Below are positions 18,504-27,221 of a stretch of DNA of 60,798 bases, piece after piece (the first letter of the stretch is position 1; each line of letters opens with the position of its first letter). The position numbers and the translations under genes are program-made. The notes under the pieces were generated by a model that had not been told where the DNA came from, did not search any database, and saw nothing but the letters and a program-made list of their open reading frames with translations. Origin of the DNA: Thioalkalivibrio sp. ALJ16 (GTDB lineage: Bacteria > Pseudomonadota > Gammaproteobacteria > Ectothiorhodospirales > Ectothiorhodospiraceae); assembly GCF_000377345.1 (NCBI RefSeq), contig NZ_KB898052.1, forward strand, positions 1 through 60,798, read 5' to 3'.

Positions 18504-19067
18504 ATGGCAACCTACAGTACCAACGAATTCAAGGCCGGGCTCAAGCTCCTGCTGGACGGGGACCCGCAGTCCATCGTGGAAAACGAGTTCGTGAAGCCGG
18601 GCAAGGGCCAGGCCTTCAACCGGGTCAAGCTGCGCAACCTGCGTACCGGTCGGGTGCTGGAGAAGACCTTCAAGTCCGGCGAGTCGGTGGAGGCCGCCGA
18701 CGTGATGGATACCGAGATGCAGTACCTCTACACCGACGGCGAGTTCTGGCACTTCATGGTGCCGGATACCTTCGAGCAGTACGCCGTGACTGAAGCCGCA
18801 CTGGGGGATTCCGGGCAGTGGCTGAAGGAGCAGGATGTCTGCACCGTGACGCTGTGGAACGGCGAGCCGTTGTCGGTGGTGCCGCCGTCCTTCACCGAGC
18901 TGAAAATCACCCAGTGTGATCCGGGCTTGCGGGGCGATACCGCGCAGGGCGGTACCAAGCCGGCCACCCTGGAGACCGGCGCGGTGGTGAAGGTCCCGCT
19001 GTTTGTGGAGGAAGGCGAGACGGTCAAGGTCGATACCCGCTCCGGCGAGTACGTCTCGCGCGTCTGA
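18504..19067 (+). CDS. efp: Translation elongation factor P
   Basis: EF-P relieves ribosome stalling at polyproline stretches. The 187-residue protein starts [19 protein letters not shown]. The loop PGKGQAF carries Lys at about position 34, the residue modified with beta-lysine. The three-domain beta-barrel layout ends with the typical [20 protein letters not shown]. Upstream in-frame codons exist back to 18435, but the ATG at 18504 gives the standard N-terminus and follows GAGGA. epmA begins 15 bases after the stop, and epmB is divergent. Confidence 0.98.
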   Translation: MATYSTNEFKAGLKLLLDGDPQSIVENEFVKPGKGQAFNRVKLRNLRTGRVLEKTFKSGESVEAADVMDTEMQYLYTDGEFWHFMVPDTFEQYAVTEAALGDSGQWLKEQDVCTVTLWNGEPLSVVPPSFTELKITQCDPGLRGDTAQGGTKPATLETGAVVKVPLFVEEGETVKVDTRSGEYVSRV

Positions 19068-19082
19068 TCGGCGTCGGCCGCC

Positions 19083-20051
19083 ATGAGTGACTGGCGCCCG
19101 GCGGCGCCGGGCGTGGCCCGCAGCGCGCGGGCCCGCCTGCTGGCTGGCCTGCGCGCGTTCTTCGCGGCGCGCGGGGTGCTCGAGGTCGAGACCCCGATCC
19201 TGAGCCAGGGGGCACCCCAGGACCCGATGCTGGAAAGCTGGGTGGCTCAGGCGCCCGACGGCGCATGTGGCTACCTCCAGACCTCGCCCGAATACCCGAT
19301 GAAGCGTCTGCTCGCTGCGGGCGCGCCGGATATCTATCAGATCGCCCGGGTCTTTCGTGGCGGCGAATCCGGGCCCCGGCACAACCCTGAATTCACCCTG
19401 CTGGAATGGTATCGCCACGATCTGGACCACCACGCGCTGGCGCGCGAGGTGGTCGCCCTGATCGCGGACCTGGCGGCGCAAGTGCCCGAGTGGCGCGCGC
19501 CCCGGGGCTGCGAGGAGGTGGCGTATGCCGACCTGTTCCGGTCTGCCCTGGGGCTGGATCCGGTCACCGCGGACGCCGCGGAATTGGAGCGGGTCGCGGC
19601 GGCACGGGGTCTCAGCATCGGCGGTGAACTGGACCGCGACGGCTGGCTGGATGCCCTGATCAGCCTGGTGCTGGCGCCCGATTTCCCTTCGGACCGGCTG
19701 ACGATCCTGGTGGATTACCCGGAGAGCCAGGCGGTGCTGGCGCGGCCCTGTCCGCAGCGACCCGGGTACGCCGCCCGGTTCGAGCTGTACTGGGGCGGGC
19801 TGGAACTGGCCAACGGCTACCATGAGCTGATCGACGTGGACGTGTTTCGCCAGCGCCGTGAGCGCGACATCGCAATGCGACGGGCGCGAGGGCAGCCCCT
19901 TCCACCCCTGGACCATCACCTGGAGGCGGCCCTGGACGCCGGACTGCCCGACTGCGCAGGCGTGGCGCTCGGGGTGGATCGTCTGCTGATGCAGCTGCTG
20001 GGGTGCGCGCATATCGAGGACGTGCTCGACTTCCCCTGGCCCCGGGCGTGA
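19083..20051 (+). CDS. epmA: EF-P lysine ligase EpmA (GenX/PoxA)
   Basis: EpmA is a class II lysyl-tRNA synthetase paralogue that attaches beta-lysine to EF-P Lys34 instead of to tRNA. The 322-residue protein lacks the anticodon-binding domain. Class II motifs are visible: LEVETPILSQG near residue 40 (motif 1), FRGGESGPRHNPEFTLLEWY near 95 (motif 2) and a C-terminal GVALGVDRLLMQLLG (motif 3). The length fits E. coli EpmA (325). It lies directly after efp in an apparent operon. Confidence 0.97.
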   Translation: MSDWRPAAPGVARSARARLLAGLRAFFAARGVLEVETPILSQGAPQDPMLESWVAQAPDGACGYLQTSPEYPMKRLLAAGAPDIYQIARVFRGGESGPRHNPEFTLLEWYRHDLDHHALAREVVALIADLAAQVPEWRAPRGCEEVAYADLFRSALGLDPVTADAAELERVAAARGLSIGGELDRDGWLDALISLVLAPDFPSDRLTILVDYPESQAVLARPCPQRPGYAARFELYWGGLELANGYHELIDVDVFRQRRERDIAMRRARGQPLPPLDHHLEAALDAGLPDCAGVALGVDRLLMQLLGCAHIEDVLDFPWPRA

Positions 20052-20109
20052 ATCCGGCCGCGGCCGGGGCTTGTTCCGGGGCGGGCCGCGGCACACTATA
20101 GAAGCCTTC

Positions 20110-21624
20110 ATGTTGGTTTCGTGCAGGATGGCCAGTCGTATGTCTCGATGTTGCATCTTCTCCCGCGCCCGGGTGTGCGCTCGGCTCGGGTTTGCGGGCG
20201 TGGCGGCGGGGCTGCTCCTGCTGGCGGCGCTGGTGCCAGCGAAAGCTCAGGCGCAGTTCGAGCATCTGCCCGATGCCCTGCAGCGGGCCATCGAGAGTCA
20301 GCGTCTGCCGCCGGACAACGTCGGCCTCTGGGTGCAGCGGATGTCGGATGGCGAGGTGCTTGCGCGCCTGAATACCGACCGGTTGTATAACCCCGCGTCC
20401 ACCATGAAGCTGGCGACCTCGCTGGCGGCGCTGCACGCGCTGGGGCCGGACTACACCTGGACGACCGAGATCTGGGTCACGCGCCCTGTGCGCGACGGCG
20501 TCCTGCGCGGAGACCTGGTGATCCGGGGCACCGGGGACCCCGGCATGGTGAGCGAGGAACACTGGCGCATGCTGGGACAGCTGCGCCAGACCGGGCTCAG
20601 GCGGATCGAGGGCAACGTGATCCTCGATGCCTCGCATTTCGAGCTGACCGCGGGCAGCCCGTCCGATTTCAACGATCAGCCACTGCGGGCCTACAATCAG
20701 CTGCCCTACGCCCTGCATGTGAATGCCAATGCCCAGCGCTTTCGCGTGCGTCCGGAGCGCCGCGGCAACGGGATCGACGTGACCGTGGACCCACCCCTGC
20801 CGGGGCTGGATGTGGTCAACCGCCTGCAGCCAACGCGGGGCAGCTGCGGGGGCTGGCAGCGCGGTATCCGTTTTCATGCCGATCCCGAGGCACAGCGCGT
20901 GACGCTGGCGGGCGAGTACCCGGTCAATTGCGGCGATTACGAGCTGCTGCGTTCGGTCGTCACGCCCGAGGCCAATCATGCCGAGATGTTCCGCCTGCAC
21001 TGGGCGCAGTGGGGCGGCGAGCTGACCGGCGACATCCGCCCCGGCGTGCTTCCGGTGCTGTATGACGAGCCGATCCTGCGCCACACCTCGCGGCCGCTTT
21101 CGGACCTGATCCGGGTCTCCAACAAATGGAGCTCGAACGTGATGACGCGCCACCTGCTCCTGACCCTGGGAGCCCGGCATTCCACGCCGCCTGCGACCAT
21201 GGAAAAGGGGCGCGCGGCGCTGGTGGAGACGCTGCACGGGCTTGGGGTCGGGGTCGACGGCATGGTGGTCGACAACGGGGCCGGCCTGAGTCGCGACGTC
21301 CGCATGAGCGCCGCGCAGCTGGGGGCGATCCTGCGCGCCGGCTGGGAGCATCCGCAGCGCCCGGAGTTCCAGTCCTCGCTGGCGCTGGCCGGGCTCGACG
21401 GGACGCTGCGCAATCGCTTCCGCAATGGCAGCCAGCGGGAACTGCGCGGGCGGATGCACCTGAAGACCGGGCACCTCAACGAGGTGTCCGCGGTGGCGGG
21501 CTATGTGCGCACCCGGGGCGGAGAAGACCTGGCCGTGGTGGTGCTGGTGAACGACCCCCGGGCCCACCGCGGCATGGGGCAAAACCTGCAGGACGCGGTG
21601 CTCGAGTGGGCCCACGGCCTCTGA
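20110..21624 (+). CDS. dacB: D-alanyl-D-alanine carboxypeptidase/endopeptidase (PBP4, DacB type)
   Basis: PBP4-type enzymes cleave D-Ala-D-Ala and cross-links in periplasmic peptidoglycan. The protein has an N-terminal signal peptide ending about AKAQA-QF. Class C penicillin-binding protein motifs are present: SxxK as PASTMK, an SxN-type motif in VSNKWSSN, and KTG in HLKTGHLNEVSAVAGY. The large insert between the first two motifs is typical of S13 peptidases. The start is uncertain: ATG at 20110 (with AGAAG), 20128 or 20140 (with AGGA) all give a signal peptide. Length is about 504 residues against 477 in E. coli. Confidence 0.93.
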   Translation: MLVSCRMASRMSRCCIFSRARVCARLGFAGVAAGLLLLAALVPAKAQAQFEHLPDALQRAIESQRLPPDNVGLWVQRMSDGEVLARLNTDRLYNPASTMKLATSLAALHALGPDYTWTTEIWVTRPVRDGVLRGDLVIRGTGDPGMVSEEHWRMLGQLRQTGLRRIEGNVILDASHFELTAGSPSDFNDQPLRAYNQLPYALHVNANAQRFRVRPERRGNGIDVTVDPPLPGLDVVNRLQPTRGSCGGWQRGIRFHADPEAQRVTLAGEYPVNCGDYELLRSVVTPEANHAEMFRLHWAQWGGELTGDIRPGVLPVLYDEPILRHTSRPLSDLIRVSNKWSSNVMTRHLLLTLGARHSTPPATMEKGRAALVETLHGLGVGVDGMVVDNGAGLSRDVRMSAAQLGAILRAGWEHPQRPEFQSSLALAGLDGTLRNRFRNGSQRELRGRMHLKTGHLNEVSAVAGYVRTRGGEDLAVVVLVNDPRAHRGMGQNLQDAVLEWAHGL

Positions 21625-21671
21625 CCGGTCGCCGCCCGTGAACCGCGAAGCCCGGCAGGGACAACCCATCC

Positions 21672-21838
21672 AAAAAGCATGCACAGGAAGATGCGAAGGT
21701 AGGAAGGGGTGCAGTCCCTCTGGCCCGGGGTCTGTGCGGCCGGGGAGCCATCGCCCTGTCCTGTCATCGCGCGCGGAGCTGGTGGGCCCGGCTTTTCAGG
21801 AAGCTTCCATTCTTCCCGTCTTCCTGTGCACGCCTTTC
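21672..21838. repeat. Convergent-gap inverted repeat, copy B
   Basis: The gap between dacB (+) and the lipoprotein gene (-) holds left arm AAAGCATGCACAGGAAGATG and right arm CCCGTCTTCCTGTGCACGCC followed by TTT. Reverse-complemented, the right arm matches the left over more than 25 bases with few differences. The middle, about 100 bases, is unrelated to the other copies. The flanks of the repeat contain no ORF. Confidence 0.85.
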
Positions 21839-21873
21839 GGGGTTGGTTCGAAGTGGTGGTGCGTCCGCGGGTC

Positions 21874-22503
21874 TCAGGGAGATTCGACCTGCCAGTTCGA
21901 CAGGATCGGGGCGCGCGAGACCTCGACATCCAGCCGGGTCAGCCAGCGCGCGACCATGCGGTTGGAGTTGTTGCGCAGGGTGTAGGCCTCCGGGTGCTCG
22001 ACGAAGGCCATGCCCCATTCGGCCGTGACCTGACGATCGTCATGCCCGTCCAGCCAGATGGCCTCCAGTTCCTCGCGCAGGGCGGTTGCCCGGGCGCCGG
22101 ACACGATCAGCAGATGCGAGGCCTCCAGGGGAACCCGCAGTTGGTCGCGGATCGCGGCCGGCAGGTCCGCGCCGCCCAGGATCTGGCGGCCGAGCCCGGC
22201 CCGGGTGGGCGTAATCAGGCCGGCCAGCCCCACGGAGAGGTTGGTGCGGCGTTCGACGTAGTAATTCCAGTCGCCGTAGGAGTAGCGCATCCAGGTGTTC
22301 GGGGTTGCAGCCGGCAGGACCAGGCTGGCATGGCGGCCGTGATCCAGCACGGCGACGGTGACCGGGTCGTCCGGTGCCGGAGGAGGCTGCAGCGTGACCG
22401 CGGCACAGCCCTGCAACAGCCACAGGGCCATCGCGATCAGGATCAGACGCGGCCCGGGCCACCCTGTGCGGTACCGGCGTGATCGCGAGGCGGTGGGCAG
22501 CAT
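21874..22503 (-). CDS. Lipoprotein of unknown function
   Basis: From the ATG at 22503 the protein has 209 residues, with a signal peptide ending in lipobox LLQGC (Cys at about 33). The mature domain contains DHGRHASLVLPA, RYSYGDWNYY, then a region around TPTRAGLGRQ and a C-terminal NNSNRMVARWL followed by ILSNWQV. It looks like a folded periplasmic domain with conserved His, Asn and Trp. I recall similar uncharacterised gammaproteobacterial lipoproteins but cannot name a family with confidence. It lies seven bases after the helical protein gene and is probably co-transcribed with it. Confidence 0.75.
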   Translation of the reverse strand: MLPTASRSRRYRTGWPGPRLILIAMALWLLQGCAAVTLQPPPAPDDPVTVAVLDHGRHASLVLPAATPNTWMRYSYGDWNYYVERRTNLSVGLAGLITPTRAGLGRQILGGADLPAAIRDQLRVPLEASHLLIVSGARATALREELEAIWLDGHDDRQVTAEWGMAFVEHPEAYTLRNNSNRMVARWLTRLDVEVSRAPILSNWQVESP

Positions 22504-22510
22504 GATGGCC

Positions 22511-23062
22511 TCAGTGATGCTCCAGCTTGCCCAGCTCCGCAAGGATCGACAGCACCAGTGATTCCCCCTGCGATCCCATGCCACGACACAGTACGTCGGG
22601 ATCGCGCTCGCCATCCACCAGGCGCTTGGTGATACCGCCCAGCCGCGCCATGTCACCCCCGGCGCGACTCATCTGCTCGGCCATCTGGGACAGCCAGTGC
22701 AGCGACTGGGCATCGCCCCGGGCGGCGCCATGGATCATCTGGGCCAGCCCCGGCGCGGCCTGGGTCGGGTCTCCGCTCTGGTCCGGATCGGGCAGGGTGG
22801 ATGGGTCCTGCAGGCCGGACAGGATCGCGGTCAGGATCACCGTGTCTTCGTCATCCAGGCCGTGCAGCAGGGACGCATCGCGTTCCCCCTCGAGGACGCG
22901 GCGGATGCGCTTGATCAGTTCACCCCAGCCGGCCTCGTGGGCCTGGTTCAGGACCGGTTCCAGTTCGCGGCGGGTCTCCGGGTTCTGCGTGGCCTGAACC
23001 ACGAGATGGATCAGGCCGGCCTGGGCCTGGCGGATCTGCTGTGCGTGTTGCGGATCGATCAT
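22511..23062 (-). CDS. Hypothetical helical protein
   Basis: The ORF is open to 23365, but the ATG at 23062 (MIDPQHAQQIRQAQA) starts the regular coding part and gives 183 residues. It is predicted by eye to be all-helical: repeated amphipathic segments with LVVQATQNPETRRELEPVL, then WGELIKRIRRVLEGERD, and a similar RLVDGERD near the C-terminus. The repeated ERD pattern suggests two related halves. There is no signal peptide or membrane segment. It is upstream of a lipoprotein gene and divergent from yhcB. Confidence 0.7.
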   Translation of the reverse strand: MIDPQHAQQIRQAQAGLIHLVVQATQNPETRRELEPVLNQAHEAGWGELIKRIRRVLEGERDASLLHGLDDEDTVILTAILSGLQDPSTLPDPDQSGDPTQAAPGLAQMIHGAARGDAQSLHWLSQMAEQMSRAGGDMARLGGITKRLVDGERDPDVLCRGMGSQGESLVLSILAELGKLEHH

Positions 23063-23346
23063 GGCGTGACGGGCTCTTTGTGTTGCGTTCCGGACGGTAT
23101 TCTGACGGGCTGTGGCGAGGGTAGCATGGCCAGGGCGCGCGCTCCGGGCACGCTTGTGTCGACCACCCGGATCCGGCGGGCACCGGGCGCGGCCGTATGG
23201 GGCGGTGTTTACCGGGCCCCGATCCTGCGCCCCGGCTCGCAAAAGCGATGCCGCCACACGCGTCTGGCGACATGCGTGCGGCCCTGACAGTGCGTTCGGC
23301 GTGGGCCTGCGGCACAATGGCGGCTCCATTTGCAGAGGATGTCGTG

Positions 23347-23820
23347 GTGGAAGAGCAGACAGCAACAGGGCTGTGGATGGCCCTCGGGATTCTGGCCATC
23401 GTGGTGGCGGCGCTGGTGGGCTTCTGGGTGGGGCGTGTGACCAGTGACGAACGCAAGCTGATCCGCGAGCTGGAAGAGGAACTGGACCGGCGCATGCAGG
23501 AACTGACGCGCTACCGGGGCCAGGTCAATGACCACTTCGATCGCACGGCCACGTTGTTCGCGACCATGGCGGGATCCTACCGCGACCTCTACCACCATCT
23601 GGCGCAGAGCGCGGAGGAACTGGCTGACAAGCCCACGCGCGAGCGTCTGGAGGACCGGGCCGGCCAGCTGCTGTCACACATGACGCGCCGTGACTATGGC
23701 GCGGGCCCCGGCGAGGCGGCCGGGGGTGCCAACGAGTCGGATGCCCAGGACGACGAACCGGCGCACAAGGCCACGGGCGGCGAGAACCGCAAGCCGGACG
23801 AACGCCCGCGTCCCGACTGA
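23347..23820 (+). CDS. yhcB: YhcB/ZapG family (DUF1043) inner-membrane coiled-coil protein
   Basis: YhcB-type proteins are anchored in the inner membrane and link cell division and envelope growth. The protein has one N-terminal transmembrane segment (about residues 8-30, LWMALGILAIVVAALVGFWVGR), then a coiled coil (RKLIRELEEELDRRMQELTRYRGQV) and the family-typical HFDRTATLFATMAGSYRDLYHHLA. The tail is long, acidic and disordered. The GTG at 23347 is favoured because GAGGA at 23335-23339 is seven bases away; GTG at 23344 and ATG at 23317 are alternatives. It converges on a lipoprotein gene across a repeat. Confidence 0.88.
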   Translation: MEEQTATGLWMALGILAIVVAALVGFWVGRVTSDERKLIRELEEELDRRMQELTRYRGQVNDHFDRTATLFATMAGSYRDLYHHLAQSAEELADKPTRERLEDRAGQLLSHMTRRDYGAGPGEAAGGANESDAQDDEPAHKATGGENRKPDERPRPD

Positions 23821-23870
23821 CTGACTGACCGCCGCGGCGGAACCGACCGTTACCGCCACGAAGCCCAGGG

Positions 23871-24003
23871 GAAAAGCTGAAAAGCGCTGAAAGGAAGGCT
23901 GGAAGACCGGAAGTTGATCATGGCGTTGGGGAATCCGTCCGGATTACGCCCCCTGCATCCCTTCCGGTCTTCCCGTCTTCCTGTAGCGGCTCTTTTTCCG
24001 CGC
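23871..24003. repeat. Convergent-gap inverted repeat, copy C
   Basis: Left arm GAAAGGAAGGCTGGAAGACC and right arm GGTCTTCCCGTCTTCCTGTA flank a short centre between yhcB (+) and a lipoprotein gene (-). The right arm reverse-complemented reads TACAGGAAGACGGGAAGACC, aligning with the left. Outer GAAAAGCGC and its complement in TCTTTTTCCGCGC extend the pairing. This is the shortest copy. Confidence 0.8.
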
Positions 24004-24015
24004 TGGCTCCGAGGC

Positions 24016-24411
24016 TCAGAGAGCGGAGATCTGGGCCCGAATCTGGTCGTCCAGGTTCTGGACCCAGTTGTTGTAGTTGGGGTGGATCTGCCCGTCCGCG
24101 TAATTCAGGTTGCTGCTGTCCTTGTAGCGGATGCTGTACTGCCCTGCGGCGTACGGGATCTCCACCACCGCCACGTGCTCGCGCAGATTGAGGCGCCCCT
24201 CGATCAGACCCGGTTCGGTCTCTTCCATGCGCCAGCCCAGCGCGACGCCCGCGGTGCGGATGGCGCGTTCCATCTGTTCCGCGCTGGGCTGATCGCCATC
24301 GACATTCCGGACCGTGGTATCGCTGATGTCATGCACCGGGACCGTGCCACGGCAGCCGGCCAGCGCGATCAGTGCGGTGAAGAGGATGATCAGCAACGTC
24401 CTGGTATTCAT
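24016..24411 (-). CDS. Small lipoprotein of unknown function
   Basis: The ATG at 24411 (MNTRTLLIILFTAL) gives 131 residues with a lipobox LAGC at about residue 21. The mature part has a short linker, then a compact domain: MERAIRTAGVALGWRMEETEPGLIEGRLNLREHVAVVEIPY, then YSIRYKDSSNLNY and HPNYNNWVQNLDDQI. This A-L-G-W..G.I.G.L..R.H.A.V pattern occurs in uncharacterised proteobacterial lipoproteins. An in-frame ATG at 24432 is less likely. It lies 89 bases downstream of the polyketide operon on the same strand; whether it is read from that operon is unknown. Confidence 0.75.
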   Translation of the reverse strand: MNTRTLLIILFTALIALAGCRGTVPVHDISDTTVRNVDGDQPSAEQMERAIRTAGVALGWRMEETEPGLIEGRLNLREHVAVVEIPYAAGQYSIRYKDSSNLNYADGQIHPNYNNWVQNLDDQIRAQISAL

Positions 24412-24500
24412 GGTGTTTTCTCCCTTTTGCATGCGCCGCGAGTGTAGCCCCGCGGGTTCGCCAATTCCAGGATCGCCTGCCTGGTTCTGGCGGACTCCTG

Positions 24501-25223
24501 CTAGCGCGGGATCACGCCCAGCGAACGCACGAGTCCCAGCGGCCGCATGCCGCGGCGCAGCAGGTGGCCGGCCACCATGGCAATGATGCGCAGGGTGTCC
24601 GCGGTGGGGCGGTAGTGACTGGGGCGGTGGTTCTCCGGATAGATGCAGCGGACCGGCACCACCCGGACCGGAAAGCCCAGGCGTTCGGCGGCAATCAGGA
24701 CCTCGCTTTCAAACACGAAGCTGCGTCCCCGGTGGTGGGGCAGGTCGAGCTGCCGTAGCAGCGCTGCCGGATACAGCCGGAACCCGGACTGGGAGTCCTG
24801 CAGCGGCTGCCCCGAGGCCCAGGCGATCCAGAAATCCGCCATGCGGTTGCCGAACAGCCGCAGCGGCGGGGTGTGTTCGCGCCCCTTGAGTCGGGCACCG
24901 AGGATCAGGCGATCCGGGGTTTCGCGCCAGGCGGCTAGCAGGGCCGGGATCTCCGTGGTGTCGTGCTGGCCATCGGCGTCCAGGGTCACCACGGCGCTGG
25001 CGCCACTGGTCAGGGCGTGCTGCATACCGGCCCACAGCGCGGCGGCCTTGCCCTGGTTGCAGCCCTGGCGCAGGACTTCGGCCTGCCGCTTGGCGAGGCT
25101 TGCGGTGGCGTCGTCGGATCCGTCGTCGATCACGATCACCCGATCCACCCGGGCCCCGGCGATGACGGCCTCGATGGTGGCGGCCTCGTTATGGGCCGGG
25201 ATCAGGGCAACAATCTCGGACAT
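24501..25223 (-). CDS. Family 2 glycosyltransferase of the aryl polyene operon
   Basis: The 240-residue protein is a GT2 (GT-A fold) enzyme. It shows ALIPAHNEAATIEAVI at the start, VIDDGSDDATA, and LDADGQHD, the DxD motif that binds nucleotide-sugar and metal. A DSQSGFRLYP segment is typical of dolichyl-phosphate-mannose-like synthases. No membrane anchor is evident. It is the last gene of the twelve-gene operon, seven bases after the ketoreductase gene. Aryl polyene clusters often have such an enzyme, presumably to glycosylate the lipid anchor or head group; the actual donor and acceptor are unknown. The ATG at 25223 is preferred over 25274. Confidence 0.88.
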   Translation of the reverse strand: MSEIVALIPAHNEAATIEAVIAGARVDRVIVIDDGSDDATASLAKRQAEVLRQGCNQGKAAALWAGMQHALTSGASAVVTLDADGQHDTTEIPALLAAWRETPDRLILGARLKGREHTPPLRLFGNRMADFWIAWASGQPLQDSQSGFRLYPAALLRQLDLPHHRGRSFVFESEVLIAAERLGFPVRVVPVRCIYPENHRPSHYRPTADTLRIIAMVAGHLLRRGMRPLGLVRSLGVIPR

Positions 25224-25230
25224 GGCAGGG

Positions 25231-25953
25231 TCAGGCCAGGGCGCCGTTGACGCCGATGACCTGCGCCGAGACATAGCTCGACGCGGCGCTGGCGAGGAAG
25301 CCCACCACGCTGGCGACTTCCTCCGGCTGCCCGGCGCGCCGCATCGGCACCATGGAGCGGATGGCCTCGGTGTCGAAACTGGAGGCGCTCATCGGACTCT
25401 CGATGATGCCCGGGGCCACGGCATTGGCAGTGATGCCGCGCGAGGCGACTTCCTGGGCGAGCGAACGGATGGCCCCGTGCAGTCCGGACTTGGCCGCCGC
25501 GTAATTGGACTGGCCGCGGTTGCCGAGCTGACCGGCTACCGATGTGATGGCGATGACGCGGCCCCAGCGGGTGGTGATCATCGGCAGCAGCAGGGGCTGG
25601 GTTACGTTGTAGAAGCCGTTGAGTCCGACCTCGATCGGGTGGGCCCACTGCCCCGGGTTCATGCCGGCCAGCGGGGCATCGTCGTGTACGCCCGCGTTGT
25701 GTACCAGAATCTGCACGGGCTGCTCGGCGGCAAGCGGCTCCAGGGCCTCTCGGCAGGCACTGCCATCGGTGATGTCGAATACGACGACCCGGGCCCTGCC
25801 GCCCGCGTCCCGGATCGTCGTGGCGACGGCTTCGGCGGTGTCGCGGTTGCGGTGGGCGTGCAGGATCACCTCGTGACCGGCGGCGGCCAGGGTGTGGGCG
25901 ATGGCGGTGCCGATAGCGCCACTGGCACCGGTTATCAGGGCGCGCGGGTTCAT
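25231..25953 (-). CDS. 3-oxoacyl-ACP reductase (FabG-like ketoreductase, ApeQ-type)
   Basis: The 240-residue short-chain dehydrogenase reduces the beta-keto group of each chain extension. Near the N-terminus ALITGASGAIGTAI is the TGxxxGxG nucleotide-binding motif. HNAGVHDDAPL carries the NAG motif, and SNYAAAKSGL has the catalytic YxxxK, preceded by a Ser in ITSVAGQLG. The C-terminal GVNGALA resembles the FabG end. The ATG at 25953 overlaps the stop of the upstream dehydratase by four bases. An open reading frame continues upstream but only as a shadow of that gene. Confidence 0.93.
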   Translation of the reverse strand: MNPRALITGASGAIGTAIAHTLAAAGHEVILHAHRNRDTAEAVATTIRDAGGRARVVVFDITDGSACREALEPLAAEQPVQILVHNAGVHDDAPLAGMNPGQWAHPIEVGLNGFYNVTQPLLLPMITTRWGRVIAITSVAGQLGNRGQSNYAAAKSGLHGAIRSLAQEVASRGITANAVAPGIIESPMSASSFDTEAIRSMVPMRRAGQPEEVASVVGFLASAASSYVSAQVIGVNGALA

Positions 25954-26411
25954 GGGGCGGGTTCCTCGTCGGCGGGTTGCAGGATCACGGTTGCACGGGC
26001 ACTGAGCACCGCCCGCCCGCCGGCGGTGATCTCCAGCAGGTAGATGGAACTGCCGGCATCCGACAGCAGGCGTTCGGCGTGTATGTCCAGGGGGTGTTCG
26101 AGCCCATCCAGTGGGGCGGGCTGTACCTGCAGGTCCCGCACGGCCGCCAGGTAGCCGGCGCGGGCAGGCCCGGAAGCGGCCAGCAGGGCCCCGTGCACCG
26201 CCATGCCCTGGGCGCCGTATTCCAGGGCGGCCAGGGCCGGCAGCCCGTCCTCGCTGCGCAGCGGGTTGTGCGGGTCGCGGTGGCTGCTGGCACGACAGTG
26301 GATGCGGCTGTCGGACCAGGCCTCCACCGTGTCCAGCAGGCACATCGCGCCGGCGTGCGGCAGCCGCTGGCAGATGGCGTCGTGATTGAGGGTGTCGGGC
26401 TGGAGCGACAT
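25950..26411 (-). CDS. Hot-dog-fold 3-hydroxyacyl-ACP dehydratase (ApeP-type)
   Basis: The 153-residue protein resembles the ApeP dehydratase family. Near the N-terminus, RLPHAGAMCLLDTVEAW is the motif seen in these FabZ-like proteins, with a His and a conserved Leu-Leu-Asp. The central LAALEYGAQGMAVHGALL is the hot-dog central helix with the second acidic residue. The rest forms beta strands. It probably removes water after ketoreduction and so creates the conjugated double bonds. The gene overlaps the ketoreductase gene by four bases and follows the chain-length factor gene after 30 bases. Confidence 0.88.
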   Translation of the reverse strand: MSLQPDTLNHDAICQRLPHAGAMCLLDTVEAWSDSRIHCRASSHRDPHNPLRSEDGLPALAALEYGAQGMAVHGALLAASGPARAGYLAAVRDLQVQPAPLDGLEHPLDIHAERLLSDAGSSIYLLEITAGGRAVLSARATVILQPADEEPAP

Positions 26412-26441
26412 ACGCGGGATCTTCCTGATCCGGGCGGATGG

Positions 26442-27221
26442 TCAGGGCTCGATCCGGATACCCAGAGAGCGGCCCAATGGTGCCTTTAGCCTAACATGTC
26501 CGCCGTGGCCCCGGACCAGCTGTTCCAGCAGGGGCAGCGCGCGCGCGGCCGGGTTGCTGTCGCGCAGGGTCTCGAGGTCATCGCTCAGGCAGCGGTCCTC
26601 CGGGGCGCCCTGTGCGAAATCCAGCGTCAGGCGCCATGGGGCTCCGGAGGCCGGCCCCAGCCGCAGCGCGACCGCGAACGGATGGGTGATGGGCCGCACC
26701 CGGATGAAGGTATCCATCGACGGCACGTCGTAACAGGCCAGCAGGACCTCGCCGCCCTCGGCCAGCTGCAGTGTCGCGGCCTCCAGCAGGCCAGTGGCAA
26801 AGCTTGCGTTGTATCCCGAGAGGGCCGTCGCCGGGGCCGGGTTACGGGTCGCAATCGACCAGTTGCCGGCAGGGGCGTTGTGCACCGAATTGTGAAACTG
26901 CACCGGCGACACGACCGGGTCGGGCTGGGTCAGGGCGTCACAGATCCGGTCGATGATGTCCATGTCGCCGGAGGACGAGGCAAATACGCTGCGCAGCTGG
27001 CTGCGATCTGCGTCCGCGGTCGCCTCCTCCGCGACCTTCAGCGCCAGCCGGATGGTGGCGGTGGTACGGCGTCGTTCGTTGGCGGGGAGCAGACCGGGCG
27101 GCGGGGCGCGTACCGCGTCCGGGGTGAGGACGGCATCGCCCGCGAGCACGGCACGGGCACTGGCGAAGTCTTCCAGCCCCGGGCCCAGCAGACCCACGGC
27201 ATACAGGCCGATCGGGTTCAT
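26442..27221 (-). CDS. Ketosynthase-like chain-length factor (ApeC-type, no active-site Cys)
   Basis: The 259-residue protein corresponds to a short beta-ketoacyl-synthase N-terminal-like family found in aryl polyene clusters. FHNSVHNAPAGNWSIA near residue 110 marks the family, and there is no Cys in the thiolase-type nucleophile position. FASSSGDMDIID precedes it. Such proteins pair with a true ketosynthase and set polyene length. Its ATG at 27221 overlaps the ketosynthase stop by four bases, which would help a 1:1 KS-CLF ratio. It is about two-thirds the length of the ketosynthase, normal for this family. Confidence 0.87.
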   Translation of the reverse strand: MNPIGLYAVGLLGPGLEDFASARAVLAGDAVLTPDAVRAPPPGLLPANERRRTTATIRLALKVAEEATADADRSQLRSVFASSSGDMDIIDRICDALTQPDPVVSPVQFHNSVHNAPAGNWSIATRNPAPATALSGYNASFATGLLEAATLQLAEGGEVLLACYDVPSMDTFIRVRPITHPFAVALRLGPASGAPWRLTLDFAQGAPEDRCLSDDLETLRDSNPAARALPLLEQLVRGHGGHVRLKAPLGRSLGIRIEP

